DNA of 64,000 nt from Clostridia bacterium (GCA_017428625.1 JAFRQM010000005.1:106217-170216); one strand, 5' to 3'. Shown: positions 42,989-51,786, counted from the stretch's first letter. Program-made: numbers and translations. Notes: generated by a model not told the origin, from the sequence alone.

Positions 42989-44110
42989 ATGAAAAGAATT
43001 ATTGCTGTTGCAGTTGCTCTGATTATTGCCGTGTTTGCGGCGATGCCCGCTTTTTCGGCGGACAGCGGCGCTCCTGAGTTTTTTGAGAATGAGAGAAACA
43101 TACCGAATGTGATGGTGGCGGATGAATTCCGCACAGCCGACACGGCGGAATACCCGGACGCCGCGGGCGAAAAATTACTGACAATCGACCTTGTTTCGGA
43201 CACGCATATAGGTTCCGGAAGTTCATCGTCTTATCTGCGCGCGGGCATTTCAACAATAAACGCCGAGAAAAACGAGATTGACAGTGTTTTTGTTTCGGGA
43301 GACCTGACCGACAGCGGATATGACAGCGAGTTTTCGGAGTGTTACTCCATACTGAAAAACTACACAGGCGAAAATATGATTACCGTAAACGGCAACCACG
43401 ACTACGGCAGGTGGTCGCAGTCGGGAGCAATGAGACCTTATGCCATAAAACACCGCAACGAGTTTATGGGAATCAGCACGCAGAAGGATTATTACAGCAC
43501 TGAAATAAACGGATATAAAGTTGTTGTTATGGGCAGCGAAGGCAACAAGCCCAACAGCGCCGACATAAGCGACGAACAGCTTGAATTTGTCAGAGAGGAA
43601 GTGCGCGAGGGCGCGCAGGGCGGCAGACCCGTTTTTGTTCTGTGCCACTGGCCGATGAGAAACACACACTGCGAGCGTATATCCTGGCCGATTATTCCGG
43701 GCGGCGCGCTTGACACATCGACAACAAGAAAACTTCAAAACATTCTCGGCGCTTATGACAATGTGTTCTATATCAGCGGTCATCTTCACGCCGGTCTCAA
43801 CGGCAGGCTCACGCGGCTGCTCTTCCGCGGCTGCTGTGTTGAACAGCACAACGGAATAACCTGCATAAACGTTCCCTCGCTCGGCAAAGGCAACCATTTG
43901 GGTTATACGGCAAAAGGAACGGGAATGCGCCTTACGGTTTACAGCGACAAGGCCGTTGTTGAAGGCAGAAATTTCTACACGGGCGAATGGCTCGACAATT
44001 ATGTTTATGAAGTCAGTCTGAAAAACGCGCAGGCAGCCGTAAACTTTGAGGATATGCCCGCGATGCTTCCGGAAACTCCGGTTCTGCCCGGCGATGAAGA
44101 AGCGGCATAA
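42989..44110 (+). CDS. Secreted metallophosphoesterase
   Basis: A 373-residue exported calcineurin-like phosphoesterase. The signal peptide is MKRIIAVAVALIIAVFAAMPAFS. All metal motifs are intact: LVSDTHIG, VSGDLTD, VNGNHDYG, VLCHWP and ISGHLHAG. It resembles cyclic nucleotide or purple-acid-phosphatase-like enzymes; the substrate is not deducible. The start at 42989 fits the signal peptide, with AGAAAGG upstream. A secreted papain-like protein gene follows after 48 bases, probably co-transcribed. Confidence 0.88.
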   Translation: MKRIIAVAVALIIAVFAAMPAFSADSGAPEFFENERNIPNVMVADEFRTADTAEYPDAAGEKLLTIDLVSDTHIGSGSSSSYLRAGISTINAEKNEIDSVFVSGDLTDSGYDSEFSECYSILKNYTGENMITVNGNHDYGRWSQSGAMRPYAIKHRNEFMGISTQKDYYSTEINGYKVVVMGSEGNKPNSADISDEQLEFVREEVREGAQGGRPVFVLCHWPMRNTHCERISWPIIPGGALDTSTTRKLQNILGAYDNVFYISGHLHAGLNGRLTRLLFRGCCVEQHNGITCINVPSLGKGNHLGYTAKGTGMRLTVYSDKAVVEGRNFYTGEWLDNYVYEVSLKNAQAAVNFEDMPAMLPETPVLPGDEEAA

Positions 44111-44139
44111 ATGCGCTGACAACATAAATGCGCTGACAA
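44106..44139 (+). repeat. Perfect 17-base tandem duplication
   Basis: CATAAATGCGCTGACAA occurs twice in direct succession across the phosphoesterase stop codon, a recent slippage or duplication event. Confidence 0.8.
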
Positions 44140-44158
44140 TTCTGAAAAAGGTGAAATT

Positions 44159-44944
44159 ATGAAAAAATCACTTGCTTTATTTCTTACGGTTCTGACGGTA
44201 TTCCTTTGTTTCGGCGTCTGCGCCCGGGCGGGAGCGCCCGAAACGGACGAAGCTGTTTTTGAGGGAATCGCCGCTCAGGGCGCGGATATTCCCGAAGACC
44301 CCGAGAACCCGACAGACCCCGAGAACCCGACGGATCCCGAAGACCCAACGGACCCCGAGGAGCCGGAGCCCGAACCGGAAAAGCCCGACGACCCGAGCAG
44401 ATACGCCGAAATGTATCTTGTTTCATACTGGAATGTCGCTTCTCCGCACGTGTTTATCTATTTTGAGAACATTACCGACCACGACATAACGGTAGGCGCT
44501 TACACCTGCCCCAAGGGAGGAGCAGTTTCGGTAGCGACACTCGGCCTTTCAGTGGCTGACGGCGACGGAGCGGGAATTTACTACAATATGGAACTCTACC
44601 GCATCGGCAAAACGGGAACTTACCCGCTGGTTGTGTCTCTGCACAGGACGGTTTCAAAAGCCGACCTTGAGAATGTGACAAAGTTTATTCTCTCAAACAA
44701 CCGCTGGGATTTCTTCATTTTCAACTGCGGCTGGTTCGCCGCGAAATGCTGGAACGCGGGCGGCGGCGCGTATCTTGTGCCGATAACCGTTTTTCCGTCG
44801 ATTCTGCGCCTTGAGATGCTTCTGCACTTCAGGAGTTCTTCGGGCAAGGTTCCGCTTCTGAAGGCGGAAAGGGACCAGGTAATGCGTCAACTGGGCGAAG
44901 GCAGCGGCGCGAGACTCAAAGTCGCGGACGACAAATCGCTGTAA
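44159..44944 (+). CDS. Secreted protein with acidic proline repeats and papain-like permuted fold
   Basis: A 261-residue exported protein. After the signal peptide (MKKSLALFLTVLTVFLCFG) residues about 45-80 are a proline/glutamate/aspartate spacer of six-residue units (DPENPT, DPEDPT). The globular part shows SPHVFIYFENIT, with a His at the strand start, and FNCGWFAAKCWN, with a Cys at a helix start: the His-first, Cys-later order of permuted papain-fold (NlpC/P60-like or LRAT-like) proteins. The assignment is by pattern only. It is in line with the upstream secreted phosphoesterase, and a strong bidirectional terminator follows. Confidence 0.68.
   Translation: MKKSLALFLTVLTVFLCFGVCARAGAPETDEAVFEGIAAQGADIPEDPENPTDPENPTDPEDPTDPEEPEPEPEKPDDPSRYAEMYLVSYWNVASPHVFIYFENITDHDITVGAYTCPKGGAVSVATLGLSVADGDGAGIYYNMELYRIGKTGTYPLVVSLHRTVSKADLENVTKFILSNNRWDFFIFNCGWFAAKCWNAGGGAYLVPITVFPSILRLEMLLHFRSSSGKVPLLKAERDQVMRQLGEGSGARLKVADDKSL
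44297..44368 (+). repeat. 18-base coding tandem repeat
   Basis: Four 18-base units encode DPENPT, DPENPT, DPEDPT and DPEEPE in the secreted protein gene; the first two differ at only one base. Confidence 0.75.
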
Positions 44945-44968
44945 TCATTGTAAAAAGTTAAATACGAC

Positions 44969-44999
44969 AAAAAAAGGACGGTCAAGCCGTCCTTTTTTT
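44969..44999. terminator. Bidirectional terminator between convergent genes
   Basis: Perfect stem AAAAAAAGGACGG / CCGTCCTTTTTTT with a five-base loop. It serves the papain-like protein gene and overlaps the stop codon of the lipase gene on the other strand. Confidence 0.9.
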
Positions 45000-46176
45000 A
45001 ATTGAGTTTTCTTAATAAGTCTGCGAGGCTGAGATAGAAGGCGCGGGTTTTTTCTTTGTTTGCGAAAAGACCTATGGCGGTGCCGTGGTCGCCCGTTTGC
45101 ACAGGCATAACATACCAGACGCCTTTTTCGGGCGAAACGTTTTTGTCATAATCCTTATGCGCTTCACCCAAAGGATATTTTTCGGACACGGTGTTGCACA
45201 GAAGGTCGTTGGGGCGCCACTCATCGTTATAGACCTGCCCCGTGATATTGTTGGTGAACTCCTTTTGAAGGGCTATCCAGTAACCGAGGGGCGCGATAAC
45301 GGGATTTGATTTGAGAATCGGTATTCTGAGTCCGGTGATTTTACCCTGTTTTGTGGAATCGAAGGGGTATGAGAAATAATATGTGTTTTCGTTTGTTTTT
45401 ACTGTTTTATTGAAATTGAAAATGCTTTCGGGCAGCAGGTCGTTTTCGCAGGTGTCTTCGCTGTTTTTCAGGAAGGTTCTGATTGAGCGGAAATAACTGT
45501 CGGCGTCTTTTCTGCCGGGTGTGTTTGAGAGACCGAACTGTTCGAGGTGGAAATCGACCATTTTGCCGTTGAGAGCCGATCTGCCGAGCGTTCCGGTGTA
45601 AATCGCGGTGAAAACAAGGAGCAGGTCAAAGAGTTTGAGAGAAGTAACAAGTTTGTAGATTGAAGAACTGTTGTGCGGGGTGCAGATTGTTGTAATGCTT
45701 TCGACAATGCCGCCGTGCCCGCCCCTGAAAAGCGGGGAGACATCTTCGCCCGACGCGTCAAGTTCCTCTTTGCTGCCGTTTATGAGCAGGTGGTCGAGCA
45801 GGCGAATTGTGTTGCCGCCGAAGGAGTGGCCGATGAGATGGATTTTTCGGACATTGCCGTTTTCATCTTTTTCGCCCCAGCCGTCAATAACGGGTTTGTC
45901 ATAGGTTCTGCCGAATCGGCGGTGACCGTGTTTTTTGCTGTGCGCCTCTCCGTAATCCACAGTGCCGCCGGTAAGTTGGGCGTAGAGTTCGCAGGCTCTG
46001 TCCCAGGCGCTTGAAACGGGGCCAACCGACGCGGAATAAGCGTCAAAGCCTTCGCGGCGCAGATATTTCACAAGGTCGCCCGTGGTGGCTCCCCAATAGG
46101 GCAGAACGCCGTTTATGCCTTCGCCTTCGCCCCAGCCGTTGAAGCCGTGAACAAAAACAAGAGGGTAAAAGTTCAT
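44998..46176 (-). CDS. Lipase of the staphylococcal/thermoalkalophilic (I.5/I.6) type
   Basis: A 392-residue triacylglycerol lipase-like hydrolase. NFYPLVFVHGFNGWG is the oxyanion strand, HLIGHSFGGNTIRLLDHLL contains the nucleophilic Ser, EWRPNDLLCN fits the acid residue and TGDHGTAIG supplies the His. A tryptophan- and histidine-rich zinc region (SKKHGHRRFGR, DVSPLFRGGHGG) is as in this family. No signal peptide is present, which is unusual because these lipases are normally secreted. ATG 46176 with AAGGT upstream is preferred over 46194. A good promoter precedes it. Confidence 0.88.
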   Translation of the reverse strand: MNFYPLVFVHGFNGWGEGEGINGVLPYWGATTGDLVKYLRREGFDAYSASVGPVSSAWDRACELYAQLTGGTVDYGEAHSKKHGHRRFGRTYDKPVIDGWGEKDENGNVRKIHLIGHSFGGNTIRLLDHLLINGSKEELDASGEDVSPLFRGGHGGIVESITTICTPHNSSSIYKLVTSLKLFDLLLVFTAIYTGTLGRSALNGKMVDFHLEQFGLSNTPGRKDADSYFRSIRTFLKNSEDTCENDLLPESIFNFNKTVKTNENTYYFSYPFDSTKQGKITGLRIPILKSNPVIAPLGYWIALQKEFTNNITGQVYNDEWRPNDLLCNTVSEKYPLGEAHKDYDKNVSPEKGVWYVMPVQTGDHGTAIGLFANKEKTRAFYLSLADLLRKLN

Positions 46177-46214
46177 ACGGGTACCTTCTTTCATTTAAAA
46201 TGTTAATTTATACT

Positions 46215-46243
46215 ATAATAGCAATAAAAACGCGAAAGGTCAA
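46215..46243 (-). promoter_or_regulatory. Promoter of the lipase gene
   Basis: On the minus strand TTGACC (46238-46243), 17-base spacer, TATTAT (46215-46220). Confidence 0.72.
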
Positions 46244-46333
46244 CTAAACGCCAAAGGAGCGGAACTCAGCAAAACGGAAAAAGCAAGCCGTGAGCCCTGT
46301 TTTTCTGCGGTTTGATTTTATCTTATCCGGTTT

Positions 46334-46798
46334 TCAGCAGAGTGTTGCGTCAATGAGATGGTAGTAGGGCTGATCGCCTTCATAATACTGTTCAAAGGTT
46401 CCGAGAACCGTGATGTCGGAACCTAAAGAAGGGTAGCCGTCCGGATACTGCGCGCCGTTGAGGATAAACTCAATACCCTGCTGACAGCAGGCAGTGGCGT
46501 CTTTTATTATGCAGAAATAATAGTTTTCATTGTCATCCGTAGCAAAAACGCCGTTCATCTTTATTGTTTTGCCGATGTAATCGCCGGGCGTTGACATAAT
46601 ATTATAAACTTCGGAATAAATCATTGTGCTGCTCAGCGCCGTCAGGTCAAGATCAACATCGGAACCGTCAGACAGGGGAACGGTCTGATATTCCGCTCCG
46701 GAACCGGCGGAGGCGGGCTGCGTTTTTTCAGAGCCGCAGGAGCACAGGGAGCAAACAAACAAAAGAGAAAAGATTATACAAACCGTTTTTTTCATCAT
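46334..46798 (-). CDS. Cysteine-containing lipoprotein of the zinc-transport operon
   Basis: A 154-residue lipoprotein with lipobox SLCSC and a small beta-barrel-like domain (IGKTIKMNGVFATDDNENYYF, GSDITVLGTFEQYYEGDQPYY) of OB-fold character. It contains an adjacent Cys pair in ATACCQQGIEF and a final Cys, possible metal ligands. It is the last gene of the zinc ABC operon, overlapping the permease gene by four bases, so a helper role in zinc capture or delivery is likely. I do not know a named family. Confidence 0.8.
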   Translation of the reverse strand: MMKKTVCIIFSLLFVCSLCSCGSEKTQPASAGSGAEYQTVPLSDGSDVDLDLTALSSTMIYSEVYNIMSTPGDYIGKTIKMNGVFATDDNENYYFCIIKDATACCQQGIEFILNGAQYPDGYPSLGSDITVLGTFEQYYEGDQPYYHLIDATLC

Positions 46799-47646
46799 TT
46801 TCTTCCACCTTTTATTAAACTGATTATATGGAACATCGCAAAAACAGCGATGTCAACCGCAACTATTGTTGAGCCGACGGGAGTGCCGCCGAGTATTGAG
46901 ATGAGTATTCCCGAAACCGAGCAGCTGACGGAAAGGATTGCCGAGCAAACCGTAACGCTGCGGAAGCTTTTAAAAAGCCTCATAGCCGAGAGAGCCGGGA
47001 AAATAATAAGGGCGGAAATCAGAAGGGAGCCCACAAGGTTCATTGCCAGCACAATAACAACCGCGACAATAATTGCTATTGCGGTGTTTGAGGCGCCTGT
47101 TCTTGTGCCCGCCGACGCGGCGAAATTCTCATCGAAGGTCACGGCAAAAACTCTGTTATAGAACAGGATGAAAGCCGCCGCCACAACAGCGGAGAGAACA
47201 ATGCAAAGAACAACCTCAAACTTTGAAAGTGTGAGAATGGATGTTGAGCCGAAAAGTGTTGTGCACACATCGCCCGAGAGGTTTGATGATTTTGAAAAAA
47301 GATTCATCAGCAGGTAGCCTATCGCGAGGGCGCCTACCGAAATCATCGCGACAGCCGCGTCGCCGTTTATCTTTGTGCTCTGCCCCGTGCGAAGCAGAAG
47401 GATTGCGCATATTACCGTTATGGCAAGGGTTAAAGGCATATCGTTTGTAAGCCCGACAACGGCTGAAACAGCCATCGCCCCGAATGCCACATGAGAGAGA
47501 CCGTCGCCTATAAAAGAGAAGCGGCGAAGAACAAGGGTTACACCGAGAAGTGAGGAGCAGAAGGCGATGAGAGTTCCCGCGATAAGAGCGTACCTTACGA
47601 AGGGGAATTGAAAATACTCAACAAGCTTTGTCAGCACAGCGCTCAT
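46795..47646 (-). CDS. znuB: Zinc/manganese ABC transporter permease
   Basis: A 283-residue membrane subunit of an ABC-3-type metal importer with about eight helices. It shows RRFSFIGDGLSHVAFGAMAV near the N-terminus and the cytoplasmic coupling region VFAVTFDENFAASAGTRTG. The following segment MNLVGSLLISALIIFPALSAM is typical of the family. It is coupled to the ATPase gene (four-base overlap) and to the lipoprotein gene. Zinc is inferred from the ZinT domain and His-rich loop in the partner binding protein. Confidence 0.93.
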   Translation of the reverse strand: MSAVLTKLVEYFQFPFVRYALIAGTLIAFCSSLLGVTLVLRRFSFIGDGLSHVAFGAMAVSAVVGLTNDMPLTLAITVICAILLLRTGQSTKINGDAAVAMISVGALAIGYLLMNLFSKSSNLSGDVCTTLFGSTSILTLSKFEVVLCIVLSAVVAAAFILFYNRVFAVTFDENFAASAGTRTGASNTAIAIIVAVVIVLAMNLVGSLLISALIIFPALSAMRLFKSFRSVTVCSAILSVSCSVSGILISILGGTPVGSTIVAVDIAVFAMFHIISLIKGGRK

Positions 47647-48353
47647 ACCCCGTCACCGCCTTCCTTTGCAAAATATTCCGCGTGACCGCCCGACACATAT
47701 TCGTCTTTTGTGCCGAAAAAAACATCTTTGCCTATGTGCAGAATATGATCGGCGTATTTGAGCGCCGCGGCTATGTCGTGCGAAACGGTAATTACGGTGA
47801 TGCCTTCGTTTTTATTCAGGTTTTCAATAAGGCTGTACATCTCCGCGGTTACTTTGGGGTCAAGCCCCGAAACAGGCTCATCAAGAAGAATGACTTTGCG
47901 TGTGGCGCAAAGGGCGCGGGCAAGAAGAACCCGCTGCTGCTGGCCTCCCGACAGTTCGCGGTAGCACCTGCCCGAAAGTTGAGTTATGCCCATTTTCTCC
48001 ATATTACGGGCGGCAAGGGCTTTGTCTTCGTAAGAATAAAACGGGCGCAGACCGAGCCTGCCCTGACAACCAGAGAGCACGACCTCTCTGACCGACGCGG
48101 GAAAATCCTTCTGAACGACGGTCTGCTGCGGCAGATAGCCTATTTCGTTTTTCAGAAGCCCGTCGCCTTTTGTGATTTTGCCGGAAATCGGGTTTTGCAG
48201 ACCCAGCAGTGTTTTTATCAGCGTGCTTTTGCCCGAGCCGTTTTCTCCGACAATACAAAGGTAATTGCCGCTGTTTACTTCAAAATTCAGGTTTTCGATT
48301 ATAGCCCTGCCCTCATAGCCGAGCGACAGGTTTTCGCATTTTATAAGTGCCAT
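47643..48353 (-). CDS. znuC: Zinc/manganese ABC transporter ATPase
   Basis: A 236-residue ATP-binding subunit: Walker A GENGSGKST, Q-loop YLPQQTVV, signature LSGGQQQR, Walker B VILLDEP and switch His in TVSHD are all present. ATG 48353 follows GGAGG. The gene lies 24 bases after the binding-protein gene and overlaps the permease gene. Confidence 0.95.
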   Translation of the reverse strand: MALIKCENLSLGYEGRAIIENLNFEVNSGNYLCIVGENGSGKSTLIKTLLGLQNPISGKITKGDGLLKNEIGYLPQQTVVQKDFPASVREVVLSGCQGRLGLRPFYSYEDKALAARNMEKMGITQLSGRCYRELSGGQQQRVLLARALCATRKVILLDEPVSGLDPKVTAEMYSLIENLNKNEGITVITVSHDIAAALKYADHILHIGKDVFFGTKDEYVSGGHAEYFAKEGGDGV

Positions 48354-48377
48354 TTTGCGCCTCCGCAAAGTAAAATA

Positions 48378-49871
48378 TCATTTAAGAAGTGTTTTCAGGT
48401 TTTCAAGATTTTCTGTCATTATCGAAAGGTAGTCCGCGCCGTTTTCAACATCTGCCGAGGTAACGGATTGCAGTGAATTGAGCGTGATTATTCCTACCCC
48501 TTCGAGTCCCGCGGTTTTTATGACCGTTTCAGCTATTTTTTTGTTGCCGCCCTCAAGAACAACAACATTGCGGGTCCCGAGCGATTTTAATTTGCCGGCA
48601 AGGAAGGTGATTGTTTCAAAACTTGCCTCGCTTTCCGCCGAGCATCCGGCAAAGGCGGCAAAGTAGTCAAGCCCGTAGTCGTCAACAAGATAGCGGAAGG
48701 GGAAACGGTCGCAGAAAATAAGAGTTTTTACCGTTGCGCCCTTAACAGCCGATTTATATTGGGAATCAAGCGCGTTGAGCTTTTCAATATACGATGCTGT
48801 GTTTTGCTCATAAACAGTTTTGTTCGCGGGGTCAAGCCCGCCGAGCTTTTCGCAGATGTATTCGCAAAGCAGAGCGGCGTTTTTGAGTGACAGCCATACA
48901 TGCTCGTCGTTTTCTTCCCTGTGGCCTTCCATAAGCTCGTCAAGAACATCTTGCGCCGCGGAGGTTTCGGAAACAAAGAACGGATTTGATTCGGAGTTGT
49001 TTAAAGCGTCAAAGCTTTCGCTGCCGAAATAAATATGAAAATGCTCAATTTCATCCGAGGGCTCATGCGCGTGGTCATTGAACTGAACATATTTAGGCGC
49101 GGTTTCGGACGAGGTTTCAAACTGATAGCGAACAGATGTAATGTCACCGTCTTCGTCTGTTTTGGTTGAGTAGCCGGCGTAAGTATAATGCGCCGTTTCA
49201 ACCGAGCCGTCTTCAAATGTAAAGGATATTGATGAGCCGTCAACGCTGACTTTGGTTGCCTTACACGCCCATTTTCCGGCAAGCTCCGCTTTTATTTCAT
49301 CAACCGGTTCTCCGTCTTCCTCAGCTTCGTGCTCAACATATTCATCAAGCTCGCCGCTGTTTAAAAACGGCAGAATGGATTTCCACTCACCGTTGAACTC
49401 GGCAAGTGAGCGGTCTTTGATGTCAGCCTCTTCTATTTCCTCGTGCCCGTGATCATGGTCGTGATCCGCTTCCATACCTTCCTTGATTTCTTCGGCTTTT
49501 ACTTTATCGCCTAAGGCCTCAAGCAGGTTGATAACAACCATATCCTTGTTGACTGCCTGTTTAAGCGCGTCGGCAACCCAGCTGTCGGATTCGCCGCCCA
49601 CATATACAAACATATCGCAGGTTGATATTTTAACCATATCGTCGGCGGTGGGCTGGTAGCTGTGAAGGTCAACCCCGTTGTCAAGAAGAAGAGTAAGGTC
49701 AACATTGTTGCTTTGTTCGCCGAGAATGTTTTTAATCCAGTCATATTCGGGGAATACGGTCGCGACGATTTTCAGCCTGCCGGTTTCATCGGCCGGTGTG
49801 CCGATGCCGCACGACGCGAACAGAGAGCATATAATAAATAAGGATAATAATAAAGAAATTGCTTTTTTCAT
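48378..49871 (-). CDS. Zinc-binding lipoprotein: ZnuA domain with ZinT domain nested inside
   Basis: A 497-residue substrate-binding lipoprotein (lipobox LFASC) for the zinc ABC transporter. Residues 33-130 are the ZnuA N-lobe with ligand His70 in DLHSYQPT. A His-rich loop (137-143) follows. Residues about 148-312 are a ZinT/YodA-type domain (SLAEFNGEWKSILPFL; HFHIYFGSESFDAL). Residues 320-497 then resume ZnuA with ligand His324 in DEHVWLSLKNA. At the third-ligand site FCDRFPFRYL has Cys where His is expected. AdcA proteins carry ZinT at the C-terminus; here it is inserted. AAGGAG precedes ATG 49871. First gene of the operon. Confidence 0.88.
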   Translation of the reverse strand: MKKAISLLLSLFIICSLFASCGIGTPADETGRLKIVATVFPEYDWIKNILGEQSNNVDLTLLLDNGVDLHSYQPTADDMVKISTCDMFVYVGGESDSWVADALKQAVNKDMVVINLLEALGDKVKAEEIKEGMEADHDHDHGHEEIEEADIKDRSLAEFNGEWKSILPFLNSGELDEYVEHEAEEDGEPVDEIKAELAGKWACKATKVSVDGSSISFTFEDGSVETAHYTYAGYSTKTDEDGDITSVRYQFETSSETAPKYVQFNDHAHEPSDEIEHFHIYFGSESFDALNNSESNPFFVSETSAAQDVLDELMEGHREENDEHVWLSLKNAALLCEYICEKLGGLDPANKTVYEQNTASYIEKLNALDSQYKSAVKGATVKTLIFCDRFPFRYLVDDYGLDYFAAFAGCSAESEASFETITFLAGKLKSLGTRNVVVLEGGNKKIAETVIKTAGLEGVGIITLNSLQSVTSADVENGADYLSIMTENLENLKTLLK

Positions 49872-49917
49872 AAAGTTAAACTCCTTTTGTAAAACAATAA
49901 AATATGTGTAAAATATA

Positions 49918-49977
49918 AAAAACAAGGGGCATAGCACAACAAAGTCCGCGTTCTCAGCAGACTTACCCCTTGTTTTT
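49918..49977 (-). terminator. Structured hairpin between the small membrane protein gene and the zinc operon
   Basis: On the minus strand an outer stem AACAAGGGG / CCCCTTGTT encloses an inner 8-base stem AAGTCTGC / GCGGACTT and a 12-base one-sided bulge. A T run follows. It probably terminates the upstream gene, but the complex shape could also be an attenuator for the zinc operon. Confidence 0.65.
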
Positions 49978-49988
49978 CGGTTTATTAT

Positions 49989-50285
49989 TTAATTTGAGAG
50001 TTTTACTTTGAGAATAACGGGTGTTGTTCCGGCGCGTAAAACAGAACGGAGAAGCAGCGGTGCCGATTTTCCGAACGCGGAGAAGAGCCCAAAAGAGAGC
50101 ACAAGCGCGCAAGGTATCACTCCGCGCAGGAAATTTACACACGCGGATACAACAAGGCAGATTTCGCAGTCGGCGCCGGAGCAGTCATGGTCAGCCTCGC
50201 CGACTATAACAAGGCAGGAGAAAATTAAGGAAAAGGCAAGCAGTGCCGCGAGCATTAAAGCGGCGATACGGCTTTTCTTTGTCAT
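49989..50285 (-). CDS. Small membrane protein with His/Cys-rich loop
   Basis: A 98-residue protein with two hydrophobic helices (AALMLAALLAFSLIFSCLVIV and GVIPCALVLSFGLFSAFG). Between them lies the loop EADHDCSGADCEICLVVSAC, with one His and four Cys that could bind a metal. The family is not recognised. It sits directly upstream of the zinc transporter operon on the same strand, separated by a hairpin, so a link to zinc homeostasis is plausible. GGAGGAAATG precedes it. Confidence 0.72.
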   Translation of the reverse strand: MTKKSRIAALMLAALLAFSLIFSCLVIVGEADHDCSGADCEICLVVSACVNFLRGVIPCALVLSFGLFSAFGKSAPLLLRSVLRAGTTPVILKVKLSN

Positions 50286-50322
50286 AACATTTCCTCCTTC
50301 CTGTTTTTGTTTGTTTTATATA

Positions 50323-51786
50323 TCAGAACCTGAAATCGCGGCTGTTTGAGTTTTTGATGTCTTCAATATGTTTTGCCGTGATTTCACGAACCTTTTCTTT
50401 GGGTATGCGGTTAAGTTCTTCTTCAATGAGTTTAAAGCCCGCCTCTTTTGTTTCGGGAGAGGCGTAATCAACGAGATACTCGGTTAAGGTCATAAGCGCA
50501 TTGGGGTGGCAGCAGTTTAAAATCTGCCCGTTTTTGCAAAGGCTCATAAACCTGTCGCCCGTTCTGCCCTCGCGGTAGCAGGCGGTGCAGAAAGAGGGCA
50601 CCTGACCGTTGTCAATAAGCCAGTGAATGACCTCGTCGAGCGAGCGTTGGTCGCTGACATCAAACTGCTCGGTGTCGTGCGGCCTTTCATCGGGAGAGTA
50701 ACCGGCATAACCGCCGACCGATGTGCGCGAGCCGCCGCTTACCTGCGAGACACCGACTTTAAGCATTTTCGCGCGGACTTTCTCATTCTCACGCGTGGAA
50801 ACTATCATGCCCGTGTAGGGAACGGCTATCCTTATGCAGGCGGCGATTTTTGTGAACATCTCATCCGAAATGGAGTTGTCAAACTCATCGGGGTCAATGT
50901 CATCGGCGGGTTTAACCCTCGGCACGCTTATTGTGTGGGGACCCACGCCGTGAACCGCCTCAAGGTGCTCCGCGTGCATTATAAGACCGGCGAACTCGTA
51001 TTTGTAGCTTTCAAGCCCGAAAAGCACGCCCAGACCGACATCGTCGATTCCGCCGTCCATTGCCCTGTCCATAGCCTCGGTGTGATAGGCGTAGTCGTGC
51101 TTGGGACCTGTCGGGTGCAGGTATTCGTAACTTTCTTTGTTGTATGTTTCCTGGAACAGGATGTAAGTGCCTATGCCCGCCTCTTTGAGTCTGCGGTAAT
51201 TCTCCACCGTAGTGGCGGCAATGTTGACATTTACCCTGCGGATGTCGCCGTTTTTGTGGTGAACGGAGTAAATTGTGTTTATGCAGTCGAGTATGTATTC
51301 AATCGGGTTGTTTACCGGGTCTTCGCCCGCTTCAATCGCAAGGCGCTTGTGGCCTAAATCCTGAAGGGCGATAACCTCCTGACGAACTTCATCCTGCGTG
51401 AGTTTTTTGCGCGGAATGTGTTTGTTTTTGAGGTGGTATGGGCAGTAGAGGCAGCCGTTGACGCAGTAGTTTGAGAGGTAGAGGGGGGCGAACAGAACAA
51501 TTCTGTTGCCGTAAAACGCAAGTTTTATCTCTTCCGCCACTTCATACATCTTTTGAATTTTTTCGGGAATCTCACAGGCGAGAAGCACGGACGCCTCCCT
51601 GTGCGTGAGACCTTTGCAGGTGCAGCCGTTGCCGTCGGGATTTTTTACGGGACGGGCCTTTTCGAGAATTGAATCAATTAACTCAACATTGTTTTTGTTT
51701 CGCTCGGCGTATTCGAGCGTTGCGCGGATTTCTTCATCATTGATAAATTCTTCCGCTTTGAGTGATTCAGGGTTGTAGATTGCCAT
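50323..51786 (-). CDS. hydG: [FeFe]-hydrogenase maturase HydG (radical SAM)
   Basis: HydG cleaves tyrosine to make the CO and CN ligands of the hydrogenase H-cluster. The 487-residue protein has the SAM-cluster motif YCVNGCLYC and the HydG-specific C-terminal cluster domain (SFCTACYREGRTGDRF, ILNCCHPNALMT), which separates it from ThiH. Length is normal. A TM1266-type regulator gene lies 54 bases upstream; hydE, hydF and the hydrogenase genes are not in the window. It implies a hydrogen-metabolising anaerobe. Confidence 0.97.
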   Translation of the reverse strand: MAIYNPESLKAEEFINDEEIRATLEYAERNKNNVELIDSILEKARPVKNPDGNGCTCKGLTHREASVLLACEIPEKIQKMYEVAEEIKLAFYGNRIVLFAPLYLSNYCVNGCLYCPYHLKNKHIPRKKLTQDEVRQEVIALQDLGHKRLAIEAGEDPVNNPIEYILDCINTIYSVHHKNGDIRRVNVNIAATTVENYRRLKEAGIGTYILFQETYNKESYEYLHPTGPKHDYAYHTEAMDRAMDGGIDDVGLGVLFGLESYKYEFAGLIMHAEHLEAVHGVGPHTISVPRVKPADDIDPDEFDNSISDEMFTKIAACIRIAVPYTGMIVSTRENEKVRAKMLKVGVSQVSGGSRTSVGGYAGYSPDERPHDTEQFDVSDQRSLDEVIHWLIDNGQVPSFCTACYREGRTGDRFMSLCKNGQILNCCHPNALMTLTEYLVDYASPETKEAGFKLIEEELNRIPKEKVREITAKHIEDIKNSNSRDFRF

